NCBI GenBank assembly: GCA_000302695.1
Contig: AMFN01000005.1
Span: 186,001 to 250,000, forward strand
Direction of reading: 5' to 3'
DNA from: Enterobacteriaceae bacterium LSJC7
GTDB lineage: Bacteria > Pseudomonadota > Gammaproteobacteria > Enterobacterales > Enterobacteriaceae
Length of the DNA: 64,000 nucleotides
Shown here: in pieces, positions 42,566-51,470 of the stretch
How the letters are laid out: each line of letters begins with the position of its first letter
Position numbering within the stretch: position 1 is the first letter of the stretch
Position numbers and translations under genes: made by a program
Notes under the pieces: model-generated
What the model saw: the letters and a program-made list of their open reading frames with translations, nothing else
Database searches by the model: none
Told to the model about the DNA's origin: nothing

Positions 42566-43465
42566 TTACGCTCTTTTTTGTAGACGCAAAGCCTCTACCA
42601 CGCGCTCAAACGCTGCGGGCAGATGCTGACGGCTGGGGTAATACAGATAATAACCCGGAAAGTGCGGACACCAGTCGGCAAGTAGCCCGGTCAGATGCCC
42701 TGAGGCAAGGTGCCTTGCCACCAGATCCTGAGGAACATACGCAAGCCCCGCGCCGTCCAGCGCCGCCTGAATCATCAGAAAGGTGTTATTAAAAACCGTT
42801 TGCCCTTCAACCCGCACATTGATTCTCTCGCTGCCCTGCGCAAACTCCCAGGCGTAAAGCGCACCATGGGTCGGCAGTCGCAGATTAATGCAGTTGTGCA
42901 CCACAAGGTCTGCCGGACTGATTACCGGCGCTTTACCCGCCAGGTAACCAGGTGCTGCCACCACCGCCATTTGCACATCTGGCGTCAGGCGCACGGCAAT
43001 CATGTCCTTATCCACCTGGTCGCCCATGCGTACTCCGGCATCAAACTGCCGGGCGGCAATATCGGTCAACTCATAACCCACGCTAAATTCAATCTGGATA
43101 TCCGGGTATTCATCGAGCAATGGCCGCAGCCGCGGCCAGAGGACGGTGACAATGGCGTGATCGTTGGCGGTAATGCGCACCGTGCCTGCCGGTTTGTCAC
43201 GGTCAGCGCGCAACGCCGCCAGTTCAGACTCAATTTCATCAAGCCGCGGGCCAAGAACACCCAGCAGGCGATGCCCGGCCTGTGTCGGGGAAACGCTGCG
43301 CGTAGTGCGAATTAACAGCCGCACGCCAAGGCGCGCCTCAAGCCCCAGCAGCGTATGGCTCAGCGCAGAGCGCGAAACGCCAAGCAGGGCCGCCGCGCGG
43401 GTAAAGCTGCGCTCGCGGGCGACGGTCACAAAGGCCTGGAGGTCGTTTAGTTTTTCTTTTGTCAT
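42566..43465 (-). CDS. LysR-family transcription regulator
   Basis: Product of 299 residues from ATG 43465 (an in-frame TTG at 43480 adds five). The N-terminal helix-turn-helix LNDLQAFVTVARERSFTRAAALLGVSRSALSHTLLGLEARLGVRLLIRTTRSV is typical, followed by a substrate-binding domain of the CrgA/YafC-like type (PGTVRITANDHAIVTVLWPRLRPLLDEYPDIQIEFSV). It is divergent from the CMD-cupin fusion at 43590, its most likely target. Effector unknown. Confidence 0.9.
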   Translation of the reverse strand: MTKEKLNDLQAFVTVARERSFTRAAALLGVSRSALSHTLLGLEARLGVRLLIRTTRSVSPTQAGHRLLGVLGPRLDEIESELAALRADRDKPAGTVRITANDHAIVTVLWPRLRPLLDEYPDIQIEFSVGYELTDIAARQFDAGVRMGDQVDKDMIAVRLTPDVQMAVVAAPGYLAGKAPVISPADLVVHNCINLRLPTHGALYAWEFAQGSERINVRVEGQTVFNNTFLMIQAALDGAGLAYVPQDLVARHLASGHLTGLLADWCPHFPGYYLYYPSRQHLPAAFERVVEALRLQKRA

Positions 43466-43589
43466 GATTGGTGAATGCAATGCACCAGTGTATGCACATT
43501 TGTGTAGCTTATCATTTAATCAGCCTTTCAATACACTTTCTCCGTGAACGCTATTTCCCTTTCTTCTGCGCGCCCTCTGGAGGTGAGCA

Positions 43590-44660
43590 ATGCAAAATCT
43601 TTTAAGCCAAAAACAGCAGGCCGTCATTCCGGTAGCGGCCTTTGCCGCCCGCGGTGATATCGCGCTACTGAATACGGCGCTCAACGAGGCACTTAACCTC
43701 GGCATGACGGTTAACGAGGTTAAAGAAGTGCTGGTTCAGCTGTATGCCTATGCCGGCTTTCCCAGAAGCCTGAATGCGCTCGGTGCGCTGATGGCGCTAC
43801 TGCAACATCGCCAGCAACAGGGTCTTAATGACGAAACGGGACAAGACGCAACACCGGTCCCCGGCCACGAAAACAGCCTTGAAACCGGCACCCGCAACCA
43901 GACACAGCTGGTCGGTCAGCCCGTGGGCGGCCCGCTGTTTGACTTTGCGCCCGCCATTGACCAGTTCCTTAAGTCTCACCTTTTCGGCGATATTTTTATG
44001 CGCGACGCGCTGGACTGGCAGACCCGGGAACTGGCCACAATTTCGGCGCTGGCGGCACTCTCTGGCGTCAACAGCCAGCTTAAAAGCCATTTTGCCATGT
44101 GCCTGAATACCGGGCTTAGCGCCGGGCAGCTGTGGGAGTTTGTCGAGGTGCTGGAACAAAAACTGGGGAGCGCGCTGGCGGCTAATGCCAGCGCGGTGCT
44201 GGCAGAGGTGCTCCCCAGACCGCAGACCCATCCTGTAATAAAGGAAAACACCATGACCGCGCAGTTTGACGGCAACGGCATTTTCCCGAAAGGGCCAAAA
44301 AACGAGGCATACGCGCAGTATTTCCAGGGCACCAGCTACCTGAACATGCTTTCCACCGAGGGCGTAAAAGTCGGCAATGTGGTGTTTGAACCCGGTTGTC
44401 GCAACGACTGGCATATCCACCACAAAGGCGGGCAGACTCTGCTGGTGACCGGCGGGCATGGCTGGTATCAACAATGGAATCAACCGGCTCGCCGCCTGCA
44501 CGCTGGCGATGTGGTGAATATCCCCGCTGGCGCTAAACACTGGCACGGTGCAGCCGCAGACAGCTGGTTTGCGCATATTGCCATTGAGGTCCCCGCCGAG
44601 GGCGCGTCCACCGAATGGCTGGAGCCGGTGTCTGAACAGGACTACCGCGCACTGCCGTAA
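43590..44660 (+). CDS. CMD-cupin fusion protein
   Basis: One 356-residue frame combines a CMD half ([31 protein letters not shown], then LDWQTRELATISALAALSGVNSQLKSHF) with a C-terminal cupin (CRNDWHIHHKGGQTLLVTGGHGWY and PAGAKHWHGAAADSWF). It is the fused counterpart, in reverse order, of the separate cupin and CMD genes at 41181-42378, but lacks a signal peptide, so it is cytoplasmic. An AAGGA lies eight bases before an internal ATG at 44252, exactly where the cupin begins, so the cupin may also be made alone. It is divergent from the LysR gene. Confidence 0.9.
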   Translation: MQNLLSQKQQAVIPVAAFAARGDIALLNTALNEALNLGMTVNEVKEVLVQLYAYAGFPRSLNALGALMALLQHRQQQGLNDETGQDATPVPGHENSLETGTRNQTQLVGQPVGGPLFDFAPAIDQFLKSHLFGDIFMRDALDWQTRELATISALAALSGVNSQLKSHFAMCLNTGLSAGQLWEFVEVLEQKLGSALAANASAVLAEVLPRPQTHPVIKENTMTAQFDGNGIFPKGPKNEAYAQYFQGTSYLNMLSTEGVKVGNVVFEPGCRNDWHIHHKGGQTLLVTGGHGWYQQWNQPARRLHAGDVVNIPAGAKHWHGAAADSWFAHIAIEVPAEGASTEWLEPVSEQDYRALP

Positions 44661-44789
44661 CGCGGGCTTTTCATCGACCACATAGCGGTGCTGGCGCAGC
44701 CTACAAAAGCACCGCGCATGCCCTCTGGCACACGCATTCGCAGGCGCCTGACCATAACAAACCGTATGGAATAAACCGCGCCACCATTC

Positions 44790-44803
44790 TGACAAAATTG
44801 TTA
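44790..44803. promoter_or_regulatory. imperfect CusR/HprR-type operator before the YhcN-like gene
   Basis: TGACAA-AA-TTGTTA, one mismatch from the TGACAA-N2-TTGTCA palindrome, about 110 bp upstream of the gene at 44912. Confidence 0.5.
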
Positions 44804-44911
44804 TATCGCCGTCAGGCTGACGACAGTTCAGGTCGGTATAGTGCAATGAAACGTCACGGGAAACGGCCATGACGGTAACTTTTCTCAGCCCTGCTTATTG
44901 AGGTAGACACC

Positions 44912-45163
44912 ATGAAAGCGACATTTATTGCTGCACTGTTACTGAGTTTTGCCACGCTGAATAGCGCCTTTGCCGCCCAGCTGGTCAATAATACCGACGG
45001 AAAAGAGAAGATAGGCGTTGTCTCCGTGGGCGGCGCTTATACCCTGGACGATCTGTCAGAGGCGCTCTCACGCAAGGCCGATAAACAAGGCGCCAGTGAG
45101 TATAAAATTATCTCGGCTGCGGGTAATAATAAGCTGTACGGCGTGGCAGAAATTTATCGCTAA
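44912..45163 (+). CDS. YhcN/BhsA-like DUF1471 periplasmic protein
   Basis: Product of 83 residues with a signal peptide (MKATFIAALLLSFATLNSAFAAQ) and the DUF1471 body EKIGVVSVGGAYTLDDLSEALSRKADKQGASEYKIISAAGNNKLYGVAEIYR. Members of this family (YhcN, BhsA, YdgH and others) answer to acid, peroxide, chlorine or biofilm stress in enterobacteria. The operator at 44790 associates it with the nearby two-component system. Confidence 0.92.
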   Translation: MKATFIAALLLSFATLNSAFAAQLVNNTDGKEKIGVVSVGGAYTLDDLSEALSRKADKQGASEYKIISAAGNNKLYGVAEIYR

Positions 45164-45411
45164 ATCAGCAAAAGACACAGCCAGTCTGTGTTCTCATGAT
45201 AATAACGCCTGGCCGGTATGCTTATTTAATCAATAGCGCCGTCGCCTGTAAGAATAAAAGGGCCAGATCCTGCGGTTAATGATATCGCCAGACCTGATGC
45301 GGTATCCGCTTCCCGGTCTTATTTAAAATGCAGGCGCTATTAACCGGCTGGCCTGAGCGAGCTAAACCGCTTGTGAAGTCTTCTACCTCACAAGCGGCTA
45401 TCGTTACCCGC

Positions 45412-46449
45412 TTAACGCACTTTAGGCAACCATATCTCTAAATGGCCGGGAGCCGCAGGTAGCCCGATTTTTTTCAGCTCCGCGTTAGGATAAAGTTTCT
45501 GTAACTCAGAGAGCGCACGCAGTGCATCCTGTCTGTCGCCATTGTTAAACAAACGCACCTGCGCGGTATCAGGCATTTCAGATGAGGTCAGCTTCTCAAT
45601 GCCCATGACATTAAACTGACTTGCCTTCAACGCCTTCGAGATAACCATCCCGGCATCCGACGCATCCAGCCTGTCCTGCTGAATGAAGGTTCTTCCCTGG
45701 ACATTTTGCACGGTCGGTTTTTCAAATGCAGGGACAGAACTCTCTGCTGTTGTCGTCACTTGTGAAATAATTTGCAGGAAACCCACCGTTTTATCGTCAG
45801 TCAGGCTCAGTCCATTTTCCTTGCTCCCATTGACGTTAAACGACGCTATTTTTTGCACGCTTCCAGCGATAGTCGCCTTTTTGGATTTCTCCAGGCTAAA
45901 GTCACGCTGGCCTTCCACATATCCCCTGACTAACCAGGCCGTATTCCCTTTGATGATTTCCCGACAGCCTGCATTACTCAATGTTTTTTTCAGATCCGTA
46001 TCTGCCAGAGTCTGTAGGCTGGTTTTTTTGACCGAGAACGTCACTTTATCAGTGGTGGAAACCTTCACGCCGAAATCGGTGAGTTTGTTGATGACCTCGT
46101 TATCAAGACCCAAATCAACAGCCAGGGCTTTTGATAGCGTATACGTTGGAAAGAGACTGGGGGCATCATACGCCACGGGTGTCGAGGTGGGCGTGCATGC
46201 CGAGTAGTCGATTGGGATTGTGCTACCGGCTCTCATCAACGTACCTATCGGGTAAGCCACCTGGGTGACGATAATTTTAAAATCATCGGCCGAACCAATT
46301 TTCTGGGCGCTTCTGGCTGCCAGTTCAGCCTGAAACTGATCGAACTGATTAAAATAGGCGGCGGGCGGCGCAGGCGTAGTTGGGTTATATGGGCAGCCAG
46401 TGAGAAGCGGTACAACCAGCGCGCAAGCAAAAACGTATTTATTATTCAT
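45412..46449 (-). CDS. lipoprotein of unknown function
   Basis: Product of 345 residues with a lipoprotein signal (VFACALVVPLLTGC), so probably outer- or inner-membrane anchored. The rest has no recognised motif; it is rich in Thr/Ser and Lys and contains several Cys (CTPTSTP, AGCREI). It stands alone between a YhcN-like gene and the 46450-47226 gene-free stretch. It looks like an accessory gene; function not assignable. Confidence 0.82.
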   Translation of the reverse strand: MNNKYVFACALVVPLLTGCPYNPTTPAPPAAYFNQFDQFQAELAARSAQKIGSADDFKIIVTQVAYPIGTLMRAGSTIPIDYSACTPTSTPVAYDAPSLFPTYTLSKALAVDLGLDNEVINKLTDFGVKVSTTDKVTFSVKKTSLQTLADTDLKKTLSNAGCREIIKGNTAWLVRGYVEGQRDFSLEKSKKATIAGSVQKIASFNVNGSKENGLSLTDDKTVGFLQIISQVTTTAESSVPAFEKPTVQNVQGRTFIQQDRLDASDAGMVISKALKASQFNVMGIEKLTSSEMPDTAQVRLFNNGDRQDALRALSELQKLYPNAELKKIGLPAAPGHLEIWLPKVR

Positions 46450-47226
46450 TTTGACCTCTTAACTTTCATTGGACGTATTTATTTAAGAGACAACGTTACT
46501 GTGCATATGATTGTTAGTCATAGATATATACTGTATATAGTGTCCCGTAGCGCTCCGGTTAAGCACATAAAAACCTGCCGCACCGGTTTAACAACGTGGC
46601 ATTAATATAAGCACACTGAGTGTGGATGCTATTTTAATACCTGCAACAGCTATATACTTTTAACATATATCCTTTACACTCCTCCCCCACGCGTTACGTG
46701 GAATACATGGCGACATTTTCAAAATAACGCGCGGACAAGACCCAAACAGAGCTACCGCCACTTATTTTTGTGTGCGGCCGATTATTTCCAGCACAAGAAA
46801 AGTGCGCCATCCTGCGGGCTTATCACGTTAACATCGCGTATGCGGATGTTAACTGGCCCGCCTTTGCGGCATAGCGCAGCATGGATTAGCGCCGTCATTA
46901 ATAATGAGTAAACGCTATCAACCTGTCGTGGTCAATGATAGCTGAATCGTTATTTCTTAAAATAACTCTGTTATAACGATTAATATCGAAAACCATCTGA
47001 GCAATCAGCCTGGCTGATTAAAAACATTATATTCAGCCCGCAAAATATAACCTTTCACGACAGAAAAATTGTTTATTCTCGGGTATTACACCATTTTTAT
47101 TATCTTAAATAAGGCAGTGTTTATATATTATTGCCTTTACAAGATGGGCAGCCACACTTTGTAATGAATGGTGCCCATCTTAAACGTTGCCCCAGGTACG
47201 AAAAAACAGGCAACAGCGCTTTTTTG
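46450..47226. other. 780-bp AT-rich stretch without a clear gene
   Basis: Only short open frames without recognisable products occur here. Features seen are a 10-bp inverted repeat at 47141-47181 and the promoter region of the lipoprotein gene near 46450. It separates the accessory region from the conserved yhiN-pitA block. Confidence 0.6.
47141..47181. repeat. 10-bp perfect inverted repeat after yhiN
   Basis: AAGATGGGCA (47141-47150) and TGCCCATCTT (47172-47181) around a 21-nt loop, between yhiN and the AT-rich stretch. No T run follows, so a terminator role is unclear; it could be a protein-binding palindrome or a structured RNA end. Confidence 0.4.
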
Positions 47227-48423
47227 TCACTTAGCCTCAACCAGCGCCTGCGCACAGGCCCAGGCGGAACTCCACGCCCACTGGAAGTTGTAACCGCCAA
47301 GCCAGCCGGTGACGTCCACCACCTCACCAATAAAATAAATCCCCGGCACGTCGCGTGCTTCCATGGTGCGCGACGACAGCGCGTGGGTATCTACGCCACC
47401 GAGCGTGACCTCCGCGGTGCGGTAGCCTTCAGTGCCGTTTGGCTGGACCTGCCAGCCGTGCAGACGCTCTGCCAGCGCCGTTTGCTCACGCGTGTGCAGC
47501 TGTTTTAGGGTGACATCGGGAATATCGCCTGTGGCCTGCATAATTTCCACCAGTCGCTTTGGCAGCAGCTGGGAGAGCGCCGTTTTCAGGTTCTGGTCAG
47601 GATTACTGGCACGACGCACATCAAGGAAGGCCTCCACGCTCTGGTCCGGCAGCAGGTTAATGGTCACGCGCTCGCCCGGTTGCCAGTAGCTGGATATTTG
47701 CAAAATCGCCGGGCCAGACAGCCCGCGGTGGGTGAAGAGGATATTTTCACGAAAGCTGGTGCCGTTGTGGGCGCTCACCACCGCCTCAACCGAGACGCCA
47801 GACAGCGTGTTGAACTGCTCAAGCTGCGGCTTGTGCAGCGTAAAAGGCACCAGCCCTGCGCGCGTGGGCAGCACCTTCAGACCAAACTGCTCGGCAATTT
47901 TATAGCCAAACGGTGTGGCCCCCAGCCCCGGCATCGACAGGCCACCGCTGGCAATCACCAGCCGCGGCGCCTGCACCTCAGCGCCGTTAAGCGTGAGCGT
48001 GTAGCCTGCGTCAGTGCGTTCAGTGTGCAGAATGTCGCTACGCAGTCGCTGCGTGACGTTGCCCTTCTCGCATTCGGCCACCAGCATATCGACAATCTGT
48101 TGTGCCGAGTCGTCGCAAAACAGCTGCCCGAGCGTTTTTTCATGACAGGCAATCTGGTAGCGCCCAACGAGATCGATAAAATCCCACTGGGTGTAGCGCG
48201 CCAGTGCAGACTTGCAGAAATGCGGGTTGTTACTCAGGTACGCGGCAGGTTCGATATACAGGTTGGTAAAATTACAGCGCCCGCCGCCTGACATCAAAAT
48301 CTTGCGACCGGGCTTTTTACCGTTATCAACAAGCAGCACATTCAACCCTTGCTGACCCGCCTGGGCGGCACAAAATAGCCCCGCAGCCCCGGCACCTACA
48401 ATAATGACATCAAACTTTTCCAC
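47227..48423 (-). CDS. yhiN: YhiN, BaiN-family FAD oxidoreductase
   Basis: Flavoprotein of 398 residues from GTG 48423 (E. coli YhiN 400); an in-frame upstream ATG at 48486 is less likely. The dinucleotide-binding motif VEKFDVIIVGAGAAGLFCAAQAG, the HI0933/BaiN motif GRKILMSGGGRCNFTN and the C-terminal GTEGYRTAEVTLGGVDTHALSSRTMEARDVPGIYFIGEVVDV are clear. Substrate unknown. It is divergent from pitA as in E. coli. Confidence 0.94.
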   Translation of the reverse strand: MEKFDVIIVGAGAAGLFCAAQAGQQGLNVLLVDNGKKPGRKILMSGGGRCNFTNLYIEPAAYLSNNPHFCKSALARYTQWDFIDLVGRYQIACHEKTLGQLFCDDSAQQIVDMLVAECEKGNVTQRLRSDILHTERTDAGYTLTLNGAEVQAPRLVIASGGLSMPGLGATPFGYKIAEQFGLKVLPTRAGLVPFTLHKPQLEQFNTLSGVSVEAVVSAHNGTSFRENILFTHRGLSGPAILQISSYWQPGERVTINLLPDQSVEAFLDVRRASNPDQNLKTALSQLLPKRLVEIMQATGDIPDVTLKQLHTREQTALAERLHGWQVQPNGTEGYRTAEVTLGGVDTHALSSRTMEARDVPGIYFIGEVVDVTGWLGGYNFQWAWSSAWACAQALVEAK

Positions 48424-48651
48424 GCTAAGCCCCCACTTTTGAGGGGGAAGATTGTAAAGTTTGCGCGCAGCCCGCACCAGCAGCAAAAACTGTCACATCC
48501 ATTAACGAACTGAAAACTGGCGACAAATTATTTATTTCTTTTACATTCACCGCGGTTAATGTCAAAAAAAGTCTATATTTCACTTTGCCCCCGCCGCCAT
48601 TGTCCCGGATAATGCGCCGCGTTCATGTCCTGATTAAATGGCGTAACGTCT

Positions 48652-50151
48652 ATGCTACATCTATTTGCCGGCCTGGATCTGCATACCGGGCTTTTGTTAG
48701 TACTTGCTCTGATCTTTGTTCTGTTCTACGAAGCCATCAACGGCTTCCATGACACAGCCAACGCAGTGGCAACGGTTATCTATACCCGCGCGATGCGGTC
48801 ACAGATTGCGGTTGTTATGGCTGCGGTGTTCAATTTCCTCGGCGTACTGCTGGGTGGCCTGAGTGTGGCCTATGCCATTGTGCATATGCTCCCCACGGAC
48901 CTCCTGCTTAACGTCGGCTCCACTCACGGCCTTGCCATGGTCTTTTCCATGCTCCTGGCGGCCATTATCTGGAACCTCGGCACCTGGTATTTTGGGCTGC
49001 CAGCCTCCAGCTCCCATACGCTTATTGGCGCTATTATCGGCATCGGTCTGACCAATGCGCTGATGACCGGCACCTCTATCGTTGAAGCGCTGAATATCCC
49101 GAAAGTGCTTGGCATTTTTGGTTCGCTGATTATCTCTCCCATTGTGGGGCTGGTGGTCGCAGGCGGCATGATTTTCCTGCTGCGCCGCTTCTGGAGCGGC
49201 ACCAAAAAACGCCGCCGTATCCACCTCACCCCGGCCGAACGTGAAAAGAAAGACGGCAAGAAAAAGCCGCCGTTCTGGACCCGTATTGCCCTTATCCTTT
49301 CTGCTATCGGCGTGAGCTTCTCGCACGGCGCGAATGATGGTCAGAAAGGCATTGGTCTGGTGATGCTGGTGCTGATTGGTGTGGCACCGGCGGGCTTCGT
49401 GGTTAACATGAATGCCAGCGGTTACGACATTGCGCGCACCCGGGATGCCGTCAACAGCGTTGAACAGTATTTCCTGCAAAACAGCGCTTCGCTCAAGCAT
49501 GTGATTGATATGAGCCCGGTTATCCCCACGCCGGAAGAGAGCGAAGCCGGTAAACCGCAGGAGTTCCACTGCGATGCCGGACGTGCCGTGCTCGCGCTTG
49601 AGCGCGCCAAAGGCATGCTCAACGGTCTGGAAAGCTATGACAAGCTGTCAGTTGAAGCGCGCGGTGATATGCGCCGTCTGCTGCTGTGCGTCTCCGACAC
49701 CGCCGATAAAGTGGCGCGTCTGCCGGAAACCAAAGCTGACGATAAGCGCTACCTGAAAGAGCTTAAGAGCGACATGCTCTATACCATTGAGTACGCCCCA
49801 ATCTGGATAATCATGGCCGTCGCCCTGGCGCTGGGTATTGGTACGATGATTGGCTGGCGTCGTGTGGCGACCACCATCGGTGAGAAAATCGGTAAGAAAG
49901 GTATGACCTACGCACAGGGGATGTCAGCGCAGATGACAGCGGCTATCTCCATTGGCGTGGCCAGTTATACCGGGATGCCGGTTTCAACCACCCATGTGCT
50001 GTCCTCTTCCGTGGCGGGCACCATGATCGTGGACGGCGGCGGTCTGCAGCGTAAAACAGTAACCAATATTCTGATGGCCTGGGTCTTCACCCTGCCAGCC
50101 TCAATTGGCCTGTCGAGCGGTCTGTACTGGCTGTCGCTACAGCTGATATAA
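48652..50151 (+). CDS. pitA: low-affinity phosphate/metal-phosphate transporter PitA
   Basis: Inner-membrane symporter of 499 residues, exactly the E. coli length, importing phosphate with protons as a metal-phosphate complex. PiT-family repeats [22 protein letters not shown] and [17 protein letters not shown] are present, with a large cytoplasmic loop between them, and a C-terminal half repeating [19 protein letters not shown]. The gene is followed at once by a strong bidirectional terminator shared with uspB. Confidence 0.97.
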   Translation: MLHLFAGLDLHTGLLLVLALIFVLFYEAINGFHDTANAVATVIYTRAMRSQIAVVMAAVFNFLGVLLGGLSVAYAIVHMLPTDLLLNVGSTHGLAMVFSMLLAAIIWNLGTWYFGLPASSSHTLIGAIIGIGLTNALMTGTSIVEALNIPKVLGIFGSLIISPIVGLVVAGGMIFLLRRFWSGTKKRRRIHLTPAEREKKDGKKKPPFWTRIALILSAIGVSFSHGANDGQKGIGLVMLVLIGVAPAGFVVNMNASGYDIARTRDAVNSVEQYFLQNSASLKHVIDMSPVIPTPEESEAGKPQEFHCDAGRAVLALERAKGMLNGLESYDKLSVEARGDMRRLLLCVSDTADKVARLPETKADDKRYLKELKSDMLYTIEYAPIWIIMAVALALGIGTMIGWRRVATTIGEKIGKKGMTYAQGMSAQMTAAISIGVASYTGMPVSTTHVLSSSVAGTMIVDGGGLQRKTVTNILMAWVFTLPASIGLSSGLYWLSLQLI

Positions 50152-50168
50152 ACGCAGCACAACGAAAA

Positions 50169-50193
50169 GGCGGGTCAGTGACCCGCCTTTTTT
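50169..50193. terminator. bidirectional terminator between pitA and uspB
   Basis: GGCGGGT (50169-50175) pairs with ACCCGCC (50181-50187) and is followed by six T residues on the plus strand and preceded by four A residues, so it serves both convergent genes. Confidence 0.88.
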
Positions 50194-50201
50194 ATTGTGA
50201 C

Positions 50202-50537
50202 TCAGTGCCAGATAGCCAACGCAACCAGGCTAACCAACACCAGGCCGCACAGCGCGCTGGTGAGGATAAACTGGCGACGGACCCGCTCACAACGGCGAAT
50301 AAATTCGTCATCATGGTGGTCAAGATAACGCTGCGCATAGATATAGCGCACCAGACGTATTTGCTTACCGGGCTGGCCGTGCGAGGTAAAAAAACCCGCA
50401 CCATCGACGTACTGGTATAACAGCGGATCGCAGCCCCGTAGCACGACCAACAGCGCGCGCAACGATGAGAAATAGCGCGCCATATTCGCAACACAGACAA
50501 CACACAAAGCCCAAAACAGCGCGACAGTGCTTACCAT
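50202..50537 (-). CDS. uspB: universal stress protein B UspB
   Basis: Small membrane protein of 111 residues, the E. coli length, needed for ethanol resistance in stationary phase and RpoS-dependent there. Two membrane segments are seen ([22 protein letters not shown] and [22 protein letters not shown]) around the conserved [34 protein letters not shown] precedes the ATG at 50537; the upstream in-frame start at 50681 is not needed. It is divergent from uspA. Confidence 0.93.
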   Translation of the reverse strand: MVSTVALFWALCVVCVANMARYFSSLRALLVVLRGCDPLLYQYVDGAGFFTSHGQPGKQIRLVRYIYAQRYLDHHDDEFIRRCERVRRQFILTSALCGLVLVSLVALAIWH

Positions 50538-50943
50538 ACGTCTTCCCCCCTGGTTCTGCCCACAAAACCGCGCTCCGGGGCGTTGAACCTCATCCAGCTC
50601 ACTTGCGCGACAGATGACAGAAAAAGCCAGCCTACGGTCTGGTACACCACCGTCTGGCTTACGATGGCGCGACAGCGGCATCGTCTATCCATAGTGTAGG
50701 AGATGTGCGGCTTTTTTTGCCACATATCAAAACGGACATTCCGGGTTTGCGCTAAACCAGGTTCAGGGGGTAGCATGAAGGGCAACTGCATCATTATGTT
50801 GAAATTACATCTATAATTTACACATAAGGCAGGCATTTATTTCCGTAATTGAGGTACGCAGGATGCGGGCGAGAGGCTGGCATAAAGCAGCAGTCGTTTT
50901 CCGCTCCATCTGGTCATCGACATCTTAAGGAAGGAGTAACACC
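50538..50943. other. uspB-uspA divergent promoter region
   Basis: About 400 bp without a supported gene. It carries the divergent start signals of uspB and uspA; an AT-rich TATAATTT stretch near 50812-50819 is a possible -10 for uspA, but no single promoter can be fixed with confidence. Confidence 0.5.
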
Positions 50944-51381
50944 ATGGCTTACAAACATATTCTTATCGCAGTCGATCTCTCACCGGAAAGCAAAGTGCTG
51001 GTAGAGAAAGCGGTATCGATGGCGCGTCCGTATAACGCGAAAGTTTCCCTGATTCATGTTGATGTGAACTACTCCGATCTCTACACCGGGCTGATTGACG
51101 TTAACCTGGGCGATATGCAAAAGCGCATCTCTGAAGAAACGCACAATGCGCTGACGGAGCTGTCTACTGGCGCAGGCTATCCGATTACCGAAACCCTGAG
51201 CGGCAGTGGCGATCTGGGCCAGGTGCTGGTTGATGCGATTAAAAAGTACGATATGGACCTGGTGGTCTGCGGGCATCATCAGGACTTCTGGAGCAAGCTG
51301 ATGTCGTCTGCACGCCAGCTTATCAATACCGTGCATATCGATATGCTGATTGTGCCACTGCGCGACGAAGACGAGGATTAA
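50944..51381 (+). CDS. uspA: universal stress protein A UspA
   Basis: Cytoplasmic stress-survival protein of 145 residues (E. coli 144). The UspA fold motif at the start ([45 protein letters not shown]) and [33 protein letters not shown] near the end are typical; the UspA class does not bind ATP. A rho-independent terminator follows 35 bases after the stop. Confidence 0.97.
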   Translation: MAYKHILIAVDLSPESKVLVEKAVSMARPYNAKVSLIHVDVNYSDLYTGLIDVNLGDMQKRISEETHNALTELSTGAGYPITETLSGSGDLGQVLVDAIKKYDMDLVVCGHHQDFWSKLMSSARQLINTVHIDMLIVPLRDEDED

Positions 51382-51415
51382 CCCTCAGACGCGCAAGCGT
51401 AAGCACAAAACAACA

Positions 51416-51444
51416 CGCCGGGCATCACTGCCCGGCGTTTTTTT
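51416..51444 (+). terminator. rho-independent terminator of uspA
   Basis: CGCCGGGC (51416-51423) pairs with GCCCGGCG (51430-51437) and is followed by seven T residues. A classic terminator, ending the uspA transcript before the SulP gene, which reads in from the other strand. Confidence 0.92.
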
Positions 51445-51470
51445 ATTGCCCAGAGATAGCCGTAGCCTGT

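Noticed and set aside
47121-47330. 69-codon minus-strand frame with CGCPSC near its end
   Set aside because: Most of it overlaps yhiN out of frame; there is no ribosome site or recognised family.
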